A DNA stretch of 64,000 bases from JAPOKJ01 sp031421635 (GCA_031421635.1 JANOPA010000026.1:1-64000), one strand, 5' to 3'; positions 42,848 through 52,417 are shown, numbered from the stretch's first letter. Notes: generated from the letters alone by a model not told the origin. Numbers and translations: made by a program.

Positions 42848-44437
42848 ATGAGTCTTCAGCTTCATGCGTCTTATCCGCATCCATTCTCCGGGATGGATGT
42901 GCCCTGGTTGCTGGCCGACCGAGCACGAGTACGACGAGATCATCCCTTCGTCATTTGGGAGCCTTTCGATGCCCCGATACAAACGATCAGCTACGGTCAG
43001 TTCTACGAAAAAGTGGGCCGGATTGCCGGTGGCTTGGTTAAGCGTGGAATTCGTGCAGGTGATTTCGTAATGATTCATCTTGAGAATTGTCCCGAGGCCT
43101 TGTTGGCTTGGTATGCCTGCACTTGGATTGGCGCTATTGCAGTGACTACCAATGCGCGTGCGGCCGACGACGAACTCACTTACTACGCTGAGCATTGTGG
43201 GGCAGTCTGCGCAATTACGCAGCCAAAGTTCGCCCAACGAGTGGCCTCGAACTGCAAGACTTTACGTTGGATGGTCGTGATCAATCACGACAATGGGTCG
43301 CCGTGCGATTCGCCTGTTGAGCAATCCAGTCAATTTGATGCCTTGGACGCGATAGCACCACCTCACCGTGCCCCTGACCCCTTAGCGCCCTGCAGCGTTC
43401 AATACACTTCGGGAACTACCTCCCGACCTAAGGCCGTGCTTTGGACCCATGCGAATGCATTGTGGGGGGCACGTATCAATGCGACCCATGAAGATTTGCG
43501 CCCCGACGATGTTCATCTCGTACATCTGCCTTTGTTTCACACCAATGCCCAAGCTTACTCAGTGTTGGCAAGCCTGTGGGTGGGCTGTAGCGCGGTCGTT
43601 GTTCCGCGCTTTTCCACGAGTCGATTCTGGTCAACGTCTTTGACGCATGGCTGTACGTGGACCTCACAGATACCGTTTTGCGTGAAGGCACTGATGACCC
43701 AAGAGGTTCCAGAGCTTCACCGCTTTCGCTTCTGGGGTATGGGCATCAACTCCTCAGCGATTGAAGATCACTTCAAGCTTAAAACCTTAGGCTGGTGGGG
43801 CATGACTGAGACTATTACTCATGGCATCGTCGGGCATGTTCACTTGCCTAATATTTCTCAGGCCATCGGACGACCTGCCCCTGAATATGACATTGCGATT
43901 ATGGAAGATGATTCCGTGCCCGTTCGTGAAGGGCGGGCAATTCTGCCGGGAGGCTCCGGTCAGTTGTTGATCCGTGGTGTACGAGGTTTGTCTTTATTTC
44001 AAGAGTATTTGGGAAATCGTAAGGCGACTGCTGAAAGTTTTGATCCGGACGGTTGGTTTAGAACTGGCGATCGTGTCAACCTGTTGGCGGACGGTTCAAT
44101 TCAATTTGGCGACCGAGACAAAGACATGTTGAAGGTGGGGGGTGAAAACGTTGCCGCCTCCGAAATTGAACGCGTGATTTTGACCGTGGTCGGCGTGCAT
44201 GAGTGTGCAGTCGTCGCCAAAAAACACCCGATGCTGGATGAAGTGCCGGTGGTCTTTGTTCTGCCCGCGTTAAACGCGCCGCCCGACCTAGCGACTAAAG
44301 TCGCCGAGGCGTGTCAGAAACAATTAGCCGATTTCAAGCAGCCCAGAGAAGTTCGACTCGTGAGTGAACTGCCACGCTCTACGCTTGACAAAATTGCTAA
44401 AGCCGAACTTCGCAAATTACTGATCTTGGAAGGCTAA
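42848..44437 (+). CDS. AMP-dependent acyl-CoA ligase (synthetase)
   Basis: A 529-aa adenylate-forming enzyme; ATG 42848 follows GAGGT at about 42836. Motifs: phosphate loop YTSGTTSRPKAVLWTH, WGMTETI ('YGxTE'-type), GWFRTGDRVN and KVGGENVAASEIERVI, with the C-terminal Lys in LDKIAKAEL. It activates a carboxylic acid to acyl-CoA. Downstream genes are separated by a minus-strand hydrolase, so no operon is evident; a second ligase lies at 47306. The divergent Bug receptor suggests an imported carboxylate as substrate. Confidence 0.92.
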   Translation: MSLQLHASYPHPFSGMDVPWLLADRARVRRDHPFVIWEPFDAPIQTISYGQFYEKVGRIAGGLVKRGIRAGDFVMIHLENCPEALLAWYACTWIGAIAVTTNARAADDELTYYAEHCGAVCAITQPKFAQRVASNCKTLRWMVVINHDNGSPCDSPVEQSSQFDALDAIAPPHRAPDPLAPCSVQYTSGTTSRPKAVLWTHANALWGARINATHEDLRPDDVHLVHLPLFHTNAQAYSVLASLWVGCSAVVVPRFSTSRFWSTSLTHGCTWTSQIPFCVKALMTQEVPELHRFRFWGMGINSSAIEDHFKLKTLGWWGMTETITHGIVGHVHLPNISQAIGRPAPEYDIAIMEDDSVPVREGRAILPGGSGQLLIRGVRGLSLFQEYLGNRKATAESFDPDGWFRTGDRVNLLADGSIQFGDRDKDMLKVGGENVAASEIERVILTVVGVHECAVVAKKHPMLDEVPVVFVLPALNAPPDLATKVAEACQKQLADFKQPREVRLVSELPRSTLDKIAKAELRKLLILEG

Positions 44438-44481
44438 TGGGGTAAATCACAGTAATGAAGTGAGTCGCTCGAGAGAACCCT

Positions 44482-45216
44482 TTACGATTTTAGCGTTCTC
44501 GCAAATAAGCTAAAGAGCCGTTCCCAATGCCTTTCTGCTGCAGGCTGGTTAAAGATCCCCGCTCTCAGAGGAAAAACGAAGCCATGCTCCACGGCCGGAT
44601 ACCATTCAACTCGATGCTTAGTGCCCGCACTTTTTAAGGCGTCTTGAAGTTTTGTAATGTCCGCGGGCGGTGCCCACTTATCGATTTCAGCGCACGCAAA
44701 ATAGCTTTCGCATTTAATTTTTGGGGGCATAAGGTGCGGTGAATCGGGTTTGTCGGTGGCCATGCCGGCACCGTGGATAGAGGCAATGCTATTAAAGCGA
44801 CCTGCGAACTGAGCCGCAGCCCACATTACAAAAGGGCCACTCATACAATAGCCAACCGCACCCAAACGTGAGGCGAGTGCTTCAGGCTGAGCGTCTACGA
44901 ACTTGAGCATTGCTTCGGTGTCGCAATGCGTGGTACGCGCATCCAAGGTTCTCATCAATGAAAACATATCGGCCATCGCTGCCTCGGTACGTTCCTTGAG
45001 CCAAAAATCCTTGGAAGATCGATAGTACAAATTGGGCAAAACAACGTAGTAGCCAACCGAGGCGAGTCTACGCGCCATATCGTGCAGCTCTTCACGTTTA
45101 CCGGGCGCATCCATGTAGAAAAGAACCACAGGGAAGGGGCCGCTCTCCTCAGGGTAGACCACGAAGCTGTTCATAGCCCCGTCGGCGGTTGCAATGTCTA
45201 GATGCTTTTCGATCAT
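44482..45216 (-). CDS. Dienelactone hydrolase family protein
   Basis: A 244-aa alpha/beta hydrolase of the dienelactone hydrolase type. The nucleophile Cys is in VGYCMSGPFVMWAA (GxCxS instead of GxCxG), the Asp in CAEIDKWAPPADI, and the His in EHGFVFPLRAG. Starts HLDIATADGAMNSFVVYPEE. It hydrolyses lactones or esters of ring-cleavage products. It is flanked by an acyl-CoA ligase and an MFS transporter, which is consistent with an aromatic or aliphatic acid pathway. It converges on the ligase gene with a 44-bp gap. Confidence 0.88.
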   Translation of the reverse strand: MIEKHLDIATADGAMNSFVVYPEESGPFPVVLFYMDAPGKREELHDMARRLASVGYYVVLPNLYYRSSKDFWLKERTEAAMADMFSLMRTLDARTTHCDTEAMLKFVDAQPEALASRLGAVGYCMSGPFVMWAAAQFAGRFNSIASIHGAGMATDKPDSPHLMPPKIKCESYFACAEIDKWAPPADITKLQDALKSAGTKHRVEWYPAVEHGFVFPLRAGIFNQPAAERHWERLFSLFARTLKS

Positions 45217-45387
45217 GGTTTAACACTCATTTAGAAGGGTTGACTAGAGCCTAGCATGTGCGTGAAATTGGAACGCGAATGTATGCTGAAAATGGTTAGA
45301 CTAGGCAACTCAAGAAATCAAGGAGCCTACGCGCAAAGTAACGTCGACTCCTAGTATTAGTACATGTAGGCATCATTAGGAAGTGTA

Positions 45388-46614
45388 TTGCCGTTTTCCC
45401 GTTTCCCGCCGTTTCTACTTTCCCTGATTCTCATCAATCTGACGGCGCACATGGCGCTCTCGGGCGGTCGTTTAACGGGTTCGCTCTACATTTTGAAGAA
45501 TGGCCACCCGGAAGCTTTGGTTGGTCTTTTCATGGCATTTTTTTCGGTGATCCCGGTGATGACTTCCCTGGCGATTGGCCGATGGGTGGATCGTGCTGGC
45601 GCTGTCAAGGTGTTGCGCTCAGGTATTGTGTTGGTGTTATTGGGTGCTTGGTTGCCAGTGGTCCATTTGTCGATGCCTACCCTGTTAGTGACCGCGATGA
45701 CCATTGGCTTTGGCTTCAACGTGATGTCGGTCGCCGCTCAGCATACGGTGGGACATTTAGCCCCTGTCGCGACGCCGGCTGAGCGCATGGCAAATTTCGG
45801 CTGGTTTGCACTAGGCCATTCCAGCTCGAGCACGATCGGCCCTTTTATAGCAGGTTTGCTCATCGGACACTTTAGTTTTCGAGCAGCTTTCGCGGCCATG
45901 GCCGTGGCGACTTGCTTAAGCGCGTGGTTGGTGGCGACCCGCATCCGCGGGATGCCAGGCCAAACGCGCGAGATCCGGCAGCAAGCGATACTCACATCCG
46001 ATGATTTGCTGCAAAAGGCAAAGCGCAAGCCGAAAGTATCCGATCTCTTAGTGAGCCATGAAATGCGTCGCATCTACTGGGTAAACGCGGTGACGGCGAG
46101 TGCCTGGGATTTGTTCATTGTGATGCTGCCGGTGCTGGGCTATCGTCTTGGTTACTCAGCGTCGATCATTGGTACCGTCTTCTCTTTGTTTGCCTTGGGC
46201 ACTTTTATGGCTCGGGCCGCCATGCCCTGGCTATCGCGACGAGCCAATGAATGGCAAATCCTACGAGTGGCGCTGGTCGTGATTTGCCTGGTCTTCTTGG
46301 CGCTTCCATTTGCAGTACTCGCGCCGGTGCTCATGCTTTTTGGGTTGATCTTTGGAAGTGCCGTGGGCATGAGTCAGCCCAATATGCTGTCCTTACTGCA
46401 CCAAGCGGCCCCGCCCGGACAAGGCGGCGAAGCGGTCGGCCTGCGCTCGGTTTTGAGCAATGGTTGCTCCGTACTCGTTCCATTGTGTTTTGGTGCAGCG
46501 TTGTCGGTCGTTTCGATGACGCCGCTGTTACTCTTTGGGGCTTTGGTGTTCTCGTCTGGGCTCTACCCGGCACATCTTGGTGTCAACGCCCGGAGTGGTC
46601 GGGGTTTCCATTAA
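45388..46614 (+). CDS. Major facilitator superfamily transporter
   Basis: A 408-aa MFS protein with about twelve membrane segments. The first half shows LILINLTAHMALSGGRLTGS and IGRWVDRAGAVKVLRSGIVL (the cytoplasmic loop 2 motif 'GR..DR.G.(R/K)'). The second half begins IYWVNAVTASAWDLFIVMLP. The start is TTG 45388 with AGGAAG before it; an internal ATG is possible. It could import or export an organic acid or drug-like compound. It is followed by a HAD gene (46657) 42 bp later on the same strand and may be cotranscribed with it. Confidence 0.85.
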   Translation: MPFSRFPPFLLSLILINLTAHMALSGGRLTGSLYILKNGHPEALVGLFMAFFSVIPVMTSLAIGRWVDRAGAVKVLRSGIVLVLLGAWLPVVHLSMPTLLVTAMTIGFGFNVMSVAAQHTVGHLAPVATPAERMANFGWFALGHSSSSTIGPFIAGLLIGHFSFRAAFAAMAVATCLSAWLVATRIRGMPGQTREIRQQAILTSDDLLQKAKRKPKVSDLLVSHEMRRIYWVNAVTASAWDLFIVMLPVLGYRLGYSASIIGTVFSLFALGTFMARAAMPWLSRRANEWQILRVALVVICLVFLALPFAVLAPVLMLFGLIFGSAVGMSQPNMLSLLHQAAPPGQGGEAVGLRSVLSNGCSVLVPLCFGAALSVVSMTPLLLFGALVFSSGLYPAHLGVNARSGRGFH

Positions 46615-46656
46615 GAGCGCTCAATTTTTGAGACGATCATGTTTTAGGGAGGGCTC

Positions 46657-47295
46657 ATGAGCCTGAAATACGAAGCGGTAATTTTTGACTTTGGTGGCGT
46701 AATCTCTTCGAGTCCTTTTGAGGCCTTTACTCGCTTTGAGCGAGAGAGGAGTTTGCCCAAGGATTTTTTGCGTACGGTGAATTCAACCAATCCTCACGAT
46801 AACGCTTGGGCGAAGTTAGAGCGTAGCGAGATTGGCCCCGAGCAGTTTGACGAACTGTTTGCAATGGAAAGCACCGCCCTGGGACGTGAAGTTCGGGGCC
46901 GTGAGGTACTGCCTCTATTGGCTGGCCATATTCGCCCAGAGATGGTCGAAGCGCTGCGGCGAATTAGTGCTCGACTCAAGACTGGCTGCATTACCAATAA
47001 CTTTAAGGCTATGGAGAGCAGTCCGATGGGTGGGCTTTATAAATCAGAGATTATGGGTTTATTTCACGAGGTGCTTGAAAGCGCTAAGGTCGGTGTTCGA
47101 AAGCCCGATCCGCGCATTTATTTGATGATGACACAGGCGCTTGAAGTGAAGCCCGAATCCTGCATTTATCTGGATGATCTAGGCATTAACTTAAAACCAG
47201 CCCGCGCGCTGGGCATGCAGACCATTAAGGTGGGAGAGGCGGGGCCTGCATTGGCAACCTTGCAGGCCTTAGTCGGCTTCGATCTCGGCGACTAA
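46657..47295 (+). CDS. HAD-superfamily hydrolase (ACAD10/epoxide-hydrolase-N-like)
   Basis: A 212-aa haloacid dehalogenase-type phosphatase. Motif I is VIFDFGGVISSSPFEAF (the second Asp is replaced by Gly, DFGG, as in the epoxide hydrolase N-terminal/ACAD10 branch), motif II is TGCITNNFKA, the Lys of motif III is in KVGVRKPDPRIYLMM and motif IV is CIYLDDLGINLKP. Members in acyl-CoA pathways have been suggested to act on phosphorylated hydroxyacyl intermediates; this is family knowledge. Ribosome-binding site GGAGGG precedes the ATG. It is close to two acyl-CoA ligase genes. Confidence 0.88.
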   Translation: MSLKYEAVIFDFGGVISSSPFEAFTRFERERSLPKDFLRTVNSTNPHDNAWAKLERSEIGPEQFDELFAMESTALGREVRGREVLPLLAGHIRPEMVEALRRISARLKTGCITNNFKAMESSPMGGLYKSEIMGLFHEVLESAKVGVRKPDPRIYLMMTQALEVKPESCIYLDDLGINLKPARALGMQTIKVGEAGPALATLQALVGFDLGD

Positions 47296-47305
47296 ACAAT
47301 ATTCA

Positions 47306-48865
47306 CTAGACGATGCGACTCTGTTTGTCCCCCCAGTATTTATCGCGCAGACTTTTTTTGTAAAGCTTGCCGGTGGGGAGGCGAGGTAATTCGTCCATGA
47401 AATCGATGCTGCGCGGCACCTTTTGTCGCGATAAGTGTTCGCCACAAAAGGCTATCAGTTCTTGAGCTAAGGCCTCGTTGGCGGATATTCCTGGCACGGT
47501 TTGAATGACCGCCTTGACCTCCTCGCCCAAATCCTCATTTGGCACCCCAAAGACTGCGGCGTCGGCTACTTTGGGATGGGTGATCAAAAGGTTCTCGCAC
47601 TCCTGAGGATAAATATTGACTCCTCCCGAAATGATCATGAAGGTGGAGCGATCAGTGAGATAAAGAAAGCCGTCATCATCAACATAGCCCACATCGCCGA
47701 CCGTGCTCATGGTGCCATCGCGAGATCGAGTTTGAGCGGTGCGCTCGGGATCATTAAAGTAGACGAAAGACGATGCCGTTTTAAACCAGATTTCGCCTGG
47801 TACGCCTTTAGCAGCAGGTTGCATGTCATCGTCGAGGATGTGAAGATCGCCTAACAGCACCCGCCCCACTGAGCCGCGATGAGCGAGCCATTCGGCGCTA
47901 TCGCAGGCGGTGAATCCAAGACCCTCTGTGGCTCCGTAGTACTCATGAATGATCGGGCCCCACCAGGCAATCATTTGCTCCTTCACCTGTGCGGGGCAAG
48001 GCGCCGCTGCGTGAATTGCAATTTCGAGTGTAGACAGGTTGTAGTGACGTTTGACAGCCTCGGGAAGTTTGAGCATACGGCTAAACATTGTCGGTACCAA
48101 TTGGCTGTGGCTCACCTTGTACTTCTCGATCAAGGCGAGGTATTGCTCGGGATCGAATTGCTCCATAATAATCACCGTGCCGCCGTTGCGAATGGTCAAC
48201 GCTACGGCCGCTTGTGGGGCGGAATGGTAGAGCGGTGCGGGCGACAGGTAAATCATGTCAGCGCGATAGCGCCACAGTTTGTTTAAGAAACCGAACAGAG
48301 GCAGAGGGTTGGACGGTGGATCCTCAGGTAAAGGCCGCAATACGCCCTTGGGTCGACCCGTAGTTCCTGAGGAGTACAACATGGGCGTGCCGAGAAACTC
48401 ATCGGCAATCGGTGTCTTGGGGAAGCCGCTGATTGCTTGAGCGTAGTCAAGGAAGGGGCCGTTATTGTTAGACTCGTGGTCTCCATCGACCACCAAAAAG
48501 AGGGTGATCTTGGGACACTGTTTAATCGCTTCGAGGGCAACGTCTTGCCTCGATCGTGACGTTATCAATGCCGTCGATTCGCTGTTGTTGAGTATGTAGG
48601 CCAACTCGTCGGCCTTTAAGTAGGAATTGATACAGGTGTAGTAAAGACCAGAGCGCTCGCCCGCTGTGCAAACCTCTATGTAGCGATTGTTGTTCTCCAT
48701 AAATACGGAGAAGTGATCCAAGCGCTTTAAGCCGTGTTGACGAAGTAAATGGGCTAGTTGGTTGCTGCGCGCCTCAAGCTCGGCATAACTTACAGTTTCT
48801 TCGGTACTGGCCATAATGAAGGCCGGGCGATTGGGATGACTTTTTGGATATTGACCAGCGTACAT
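47306..48865 (-). CDS. AMP-dependent acyl-CoA ligase (synthetase)
   Basis: A 519-aa adenylate-forming enzyme. Motifs: YSSGTTGRPKGVLRPLPE, EYYGATEGLGFTACD, VGDVGYVDDDGFLYLTDRS, MIISGGVNIYPQECENLL and PTGKLYKKSLRDKYW. It resembles the medium/long-chain or bile-acid-type CoA ligases found in steroid and terpene catabolism in proteobacteria. It ends 10 bp from the convergent HAD gene and starts ~70 bp from the end of the carotenoid oxygenase gene on the same strand, so the two are probably one operon. Confidence 0.93.
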   Translation of the reverse strand: MYAGQYPKSHPNRPAFIMASTEETVSYAELEARSNQLAHLLRQHGLKRLDHFSVFMENNNRYIEVCTAGERSGLYYTCINSYLKADELAYILNNSESTALITSRSRQDVALEAIKQCPKITLFLVVDGDHESNNNGPFLDYAQAISGFPKTPIADEFLGTPMLYSSGTTGRPKGVLRPLPEDPPSNPLPLFGFLNKLWRYRADMIYLSPAPLYHSAPQAAVALTIRNGGTVIIMEQFDPEQYLALIEKYKVSHSQLVPTMFSRMLKLPEAVKRHYNLSTLEIAIHAAAPCPAQVKEQMIAWWGPIIHEYYGATEGLGFTACDSAEWLAHRGSVGRVLLGDLHILDDDMQPAAKGVPGEIWFKTASSFVYFNDPERTAQTRSRDGTMSTVGDVGYVDDDGFLYLTDRSTFMIISGGVNIYPQECENLLITHPKVADAAVFGVPNEDLGEEVKAVIQTVPGISANEALAQELIAFCGEHLSRQKVPRSIDFMDELPRLPTGKLYKKSLRDKYWGDKQSRIV

Positions 48866-48934
48866 TTTAAGTGCTCCCTCAGTCGGTTGAAGGCGGTGGC
48901 AAGGCTAGGTTCTAGCTTATCACCGCTCCGAGCT

Positions 48935-50374
48935 TTAGGTGGAGGCGACCCAATTGCCGTGAAACCCTGGTGGGATGCGATGCGGTATCGTTATCACCGC
49001 CTGGGGGGGGCCGGTGAAGTTCTCAGCGTCAAGAATAACCAGGTCCGTGGTTTCATTGTTCCTGTTGATGACATAGCCCATCAGCCAGCCTTGATGTTCG
49101 TCCGAATCCTTATGCTTAGGGACGAACACGAACTCGCCCGGAATGCGGTTGGCACCAAAGTCATGAATCTCCCGAGTACCTAATTTCAAGTCGTGCTTGA
49201 TGTAGTGATGCGCTGGTTCGAAATTGGTGTACTCGCTCTCGAGGGGCATGGCATAGCCATAGCGGTACGGTTTACCCATAAGTCGCTCGTCGCAACGCGG
49301 AAACTCCTGAGGGCGTTCGTCCAGGACCTTGCGAGTAACTCTACGGGTGAGTGGGTCCGCGGTCCAGCGTTCAAGTGCGACCCGTTTTGAATCGGGGCCT
49401 TGGGTGCTCTCGGCGAACATGGTGTCATGGGCAGCGACATCAACCACGACCTGGCCGTCGTCTGTTTCATAGGCGTTACAGGGGTGAAACACATAGGCCG
49501 GATCGACATCACACCAAATAATGTCACTGCCTTTCCCTTCGCGAGGCAGGAGGCCCACGCGCGCTTGATGCTCGGCATTCCAAGCGTAGGGGAAAGGGCG
49601 GCCTGCAAGTAAAGCTTTCATGGAGAAGACTACAGGCAAATCAAATACCAGTACATAATTCTTTGTGATCATGCAATCGTGAATGCTCGGTCCGTGCTTG
49701 ACGGCGATCGGTTCTTCACGCCGCACCTTGCCATCTACCCCCACCACGACGTGGCGAATGGTGGTTTGATCAGGGCCGAAATAGCAAATGGCATGCATTT
49801 CGCCGGTATCAGGGTCAACATGAGGGTGTGCTGAGAACGAGCCCTTCAAAGAACCTTCAAAGGGATTATGAGCGACGGTGTTGAGGTCTCGGTCGAGCTC
49901 GACCGGATATCCTCCGGCCTCCACCAGGCCCCAGATTTTTCCGGCATGTCCCAGCACATTGGTATTGACGGTGTCCGTGCCTCCATGTCGCGTGCCTTTG
50001 GCTGGCGCTTCGCCCAAAGCCTTGCTGACCGCTGTAGAGCGTAACCAGCGATTGCGGTACCAGAGTGCTTTGCCTGTTTCCAGGCGCACACCATGCACCA
50101 TTCCGTCGCCCGTGAACCAGTGATAACTTGCTGGGTTGGGTGCGGTGATTGGATTGGGTCCGATCCGAATATAGCGGCCATCCAACTCTGGTGGGATGCT
50201 CCCAGCAACTTGCAGCTCGCTAATGGTTTTTTCTTCCGACATCGGCGTGTGCATACCGGTGAGGTAGGGGTGGGGTTGCTTCGGCGCCTCCAGGCGATTG
50301 CGGTTAAATTCCGCAACTTTCATAACACCCTTAGTGACCGTACTACGAATCATTTTTTCAACAGCGCTGGCCAT
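48935..50374 (-). CDS. Carotenoid oxygenase family protein
   Basis: A 479-aa non-heme iron dioxygenase of the carotenoid cleavage/lignostilbene dioxygenase family. The four iron His ligands can be placed in FSAHPHVDPDTGEM, GPSIHDCMITKNYVLVFDLP, PAYVFHPCNAYETDDG and IPPGFHGNWVAST near the end. The N-terminus has the family block GRYIRIGPNPITAPNPASYH and WFTGDGMVHGVRLE. It cleaves a C=C bond of a carotenoid, stilbene or similar alkene to give aldehydes. It lies upstream of an acyl-CoA ligase on the same strand and is divergent from a TetR gene. Confidence 0.92.
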   Translation of the reverse strand: MASAVEKMIRSTVTKGVMKVAEFNRNRLEAPKQPHPYLTGMHTPMSEEKTISELQVAGSIPPELDGRYIRIGPNPITAPNPASYHWFTGDGMVHGVRLETGKALWYRNRWLRSTAVSKALGEAPAKGTRHGGTDTVNTNVLGHAGKIWGLVEAGGYPVELDRDLNTVAHNPFEGSLKGSFSAHPHVDPDTGEMHAICYFGPDQTTIRHVVVGVDGKVRREEPIAVKHGPSIHDCMITKNYVLVFDLPVVFSMKALLAGRPFPYAWNAEHQARVGLLPREGKGSDIIWCDVDPAYVFHPCNAYETDDGQVVVDVAAHDTMFAESTQGPDSKRVALERWTADPLTRRVTRKVLDERPQEFPRCDERLMGKPYRYGYAMPLESEYTNFEPAHHYIKHDLKLGTREIHDFGANRIPGEFVFVPKHKDSDEHQGWLMGYVINRNNETTDLVILDAENFTGPPQAVITIPHRIPPGFHGNWVAST

Positions 50375-50430
50375 GATTGTTCCTTTGGAGATGCCGAACT
50401 TAGCTTCGGCTTGTGAAAGTAGATCAATAT

Positions 50431-50475
50431 GTTTACAGTAATCACATTATGAAGAACAAAGATAACACTGTCAAC
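50431..50475. promoter_or_regulatory. Repeated operator-like elements upstream of the TetR gene
   Basis: GTTTACAGTAATCAC (50431-50445) and GATAACACTGTCAAC (50461-50475) lie exactly 30 bp apart, each followed by ATTATG. The second read on the minus strand, GTTGACAGTGTTATC, is a near-palindrome around a central G, as in many TetR-family operators, and the first shares its GTTNACAGT half-site. The elements sit in the divergent gap between the carotenoid oxygenase and TetR genes. Confidence 0.45.
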
Positions 50476-50478
50476 ATT

Positions 50479-51171
50479 ATGGCTAAAAGCAAGATTTTGT
50501 TGATCCCGGATGCTTCGTCTCGCACGGACCCTCCGATTAAGCATAAGCCTGAAACCAAGCGAAAGGCTGAAGCTAAGCCAAAACCCGAGATCAAGAAAAA
50601 CTATCACCATGGGGACCTCCGCGCCGCCTTGCTCGAGGCTGGTTTTAAGTTGCTCGAAGATCGAAAAGGAGAGGCTCTTGGCCTAAGAGAAGTGGCTCGC
50701 GCGGTAGGGGTCAGCCCGACAGCAATTTATCGCCATTTTCCCGATAAGTCGGCACTAATGTTGGCTTTAGCGCACGAAGGGCTGGAGCGCCTGGGCAACG
50801 CTCAGTTAAAGGCCTCTCAAAAGGCCGTCGACCCTCGCGCGGCACTTGTGGCGGGCGGCGTAACTTACGTACGCTTTGCATCAGAAAATCCTGCATTATT
50901 TCGATTAATTTTTAGCTATGTGCCGCCCATTAGCCCCTTGGATGCTTCGCTCGATGAGGTTGGATTGGCGATGCGGGGTTTACGCGAGGGTATCCACGCC
51001 ACCATGCCGAACCATTTTAGTGAAAGCGAGAAAAGGGTCGCGACCTTACTGGCCTGGTCGCTCGTGCATGGCTTGGCAGAGTTGATGCTGAACGGCCATA
51101 TTAGCAAGGACTGGAAAATGATTGAGAGGGTGGTGAGTAGCCTTGCCGTGACTCCTCATATGCATCCATGA
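50479..51171 (+). CDS. TetR/AcrR-family transcriptional regulator
   Basis: A 230-aa regulator (start taken at ATG 50479; 50413 and 50449 are in-frame alternatives). After a ~35-residue Lys/Pro-rich tail it shows the TetR helix-turn-helix: YHHGDLRAALLEAGFKLLED, LGLREVARAVGVSPTAIYRH and FPDKSALMLALA. The C-terminal ligand domain (including ALVAGGVTYVRFASENPALF, TLLAWSLVHGLAELML) is the TetR_C_13/WHG-like type. It is divergent from the carotenoid oxygenase gene and probably represses it through the elements at 50431-50475. Confidence 0.9.
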   Translation: MAKSKILLIPDASSRTDPPIKHKPETKRKAEAKPKPEIKKNYHHGDLRAALLEAGFKLLEDRKGEALGLREVARAVGVSPTAIYRHFPDKSALMLALAHEGLERLGNAQLKASQKAVDPRAALVAGGVTYVRFASENPALFRLIFSYVPPISPLDASLDEVGLAMRGLREGIHATMPNHFSESEKRVATLLAWSLVHGLAELMLNGHISKDWKMIERVVSSLAVTPHMHP

Positions 51172-51250
51172 AATCGCAAGCGGGCGAATATGACTCTTCC
51201 CGGTAAGATGCATTTTTAGCGGTACACGGACTGCGATCTGAGGGATTTTG

Positions 51251-52369
51251 ATGCGAAAAATAATAGGCCTTCGATGTTTGGTGGCGGCACTTGCGCTCAT
51301 CACTCTTGCGTCTTGTTCTACGGTGAAGCAAAGAGTTGAAGGTACAGCCCAGGGCAGTGCTGGTCCGCGCTATGCTGTCGACGCGACGTGGCCGAAACCC
51401 TTGCCCAACAATTGGATTCTGGGCCAGGTTGCCGGCATAGCTACCGCCAAAGACGATACGATTTGGATGATTCATCGCCCTCTAAGCCTCACTGAGGACG
51501 AACGCGGTGCCACCTTGACGCCAAAACGTTCGAAATGCTGCAGCGCTGCGCCTGCGGTTCTTCAGTTTGATCGGGACGGTAATTTGCTGCGAAGCTGGGG
51601 TGGCAAGGGTCAAGGCTTTGACTGGCCCTCCAACGAGCATGGCATTTATGTGGACCCCAAAGGCGACGTTTGGGTGGGCGGCAATGCCGCCACGGATCAT
51701 ATGCTTTTGAAATTTACCGCCGATGGGAAATTTTTAATGCAAATCGGCAAGCCTGGGGCAAGCAAGGGGAGCAATGACCCTGAACAGCTCGGGCGCCCGG
51801 CGCACATGGAAGTCGATGCAGCGGCCAATGAGCTATATGTGGCGGATGGATACGGGAATCGCCGTGTGATCGTGTTTGACGCGACCACCGGGGCCTACAA
51901 GCGACATTGGGGCGCCTACGGTAAGCGTCCTGACGACACCAAGATTCCAGACTACAACCCGGACTCACCGCAGTTTGGCATGCCGGTGCATTGCGTACGA
52001 ATGACCAAGGATCATTTGGTTTATGTCTGCGATCGAATGAACAACCGCATCCAGGTGTTCAAGAAGAGCGGTGAGTTTGTGCGCCAGTTTGTTTATGACC
52101 CTGAAACGAAGGGCTCTGGTTCCGTGTGGGATCTTGTCCCTTCAGAAGACCCAACTCAGCGCTTTCTGTTGATTGCCGACGGCACCAATAATGAAGTGCG
52201 AATTGTGCTTCGCGAGACGGGCGCTGTGGTTGGCACCTTTGGTAGGCCAGGTCGTCAAGCGGGCGACTTTCATTGGGTTCACAATATTGCGATTGACTCC
52301 CAAGGCAGCGTCTATACCTCCGAGGTGGATACCGGCAAACGCGCTCAGCGTTTTGTAAGAACCCAGTAA
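51251..52369 (+). CDS. NHL-repeat lipoprotein (PAL-like beta-propeller)
   Basis: A 372-aa protein. The ATG at 51251 gives RKIIGLRCLVAALALITLAS followed by CSTVKQ, a lipoprotein signal. The mature part consists of NHL-type propeller repeats: VLQFDRDGNLLRSWGGKGQ, ELYVADGYGNRRVIVFDATT, LVYVCDRMNNRIQVFKKSGE and FHWVHNIAIDSQGSVYTSEV. It resembles the lyase domain of peptidylglycine alpha-amidating enzymes, but the function in bacteria is unknown. It would be anchored in the envelope. It follows the TetR gene by ~80 bp on the same strand and is closed by a strong terminator. Confidence 0.85.
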   Translation: MRKIIGLRCLVAALALITLASCSTVKQRVEGTAQGSAGPRYAVDATWPKPLPNNWILGQVAGIATAKDDTIWMIHRPLSLTEDERGATLTPKRSKCCSAAPAVLQFDRDGNLLRSWGGKGQGFDWPSNEHGIYVDPKGDVWVGGNAATDHMLLKFTADGKFLMQIGKPGASKGSNDPEQLGRPAHMEVDAAANELYVADGYGNRRVIVFDATTGAYKRHWGAYGKRPDDTKIPDYNPDSPQFGMPVHCVRMTKDHLVYVCDRMNNRIQVFKKSGEFVRQFVYDPETKGSGSVWDLVPSEDPTQRFLLIADGTNNEVRIVLRETGAVVGTFGRPGRQAGDFHWVHNIAIDSQGSVYTSEVDTGKRAQRFVRTQ

Positions 52370-52417
52370 TTCAGGCGATCTTTGCGGGTTTCCCTCAAAC
52401 GGATAAAGAGATAAAAA

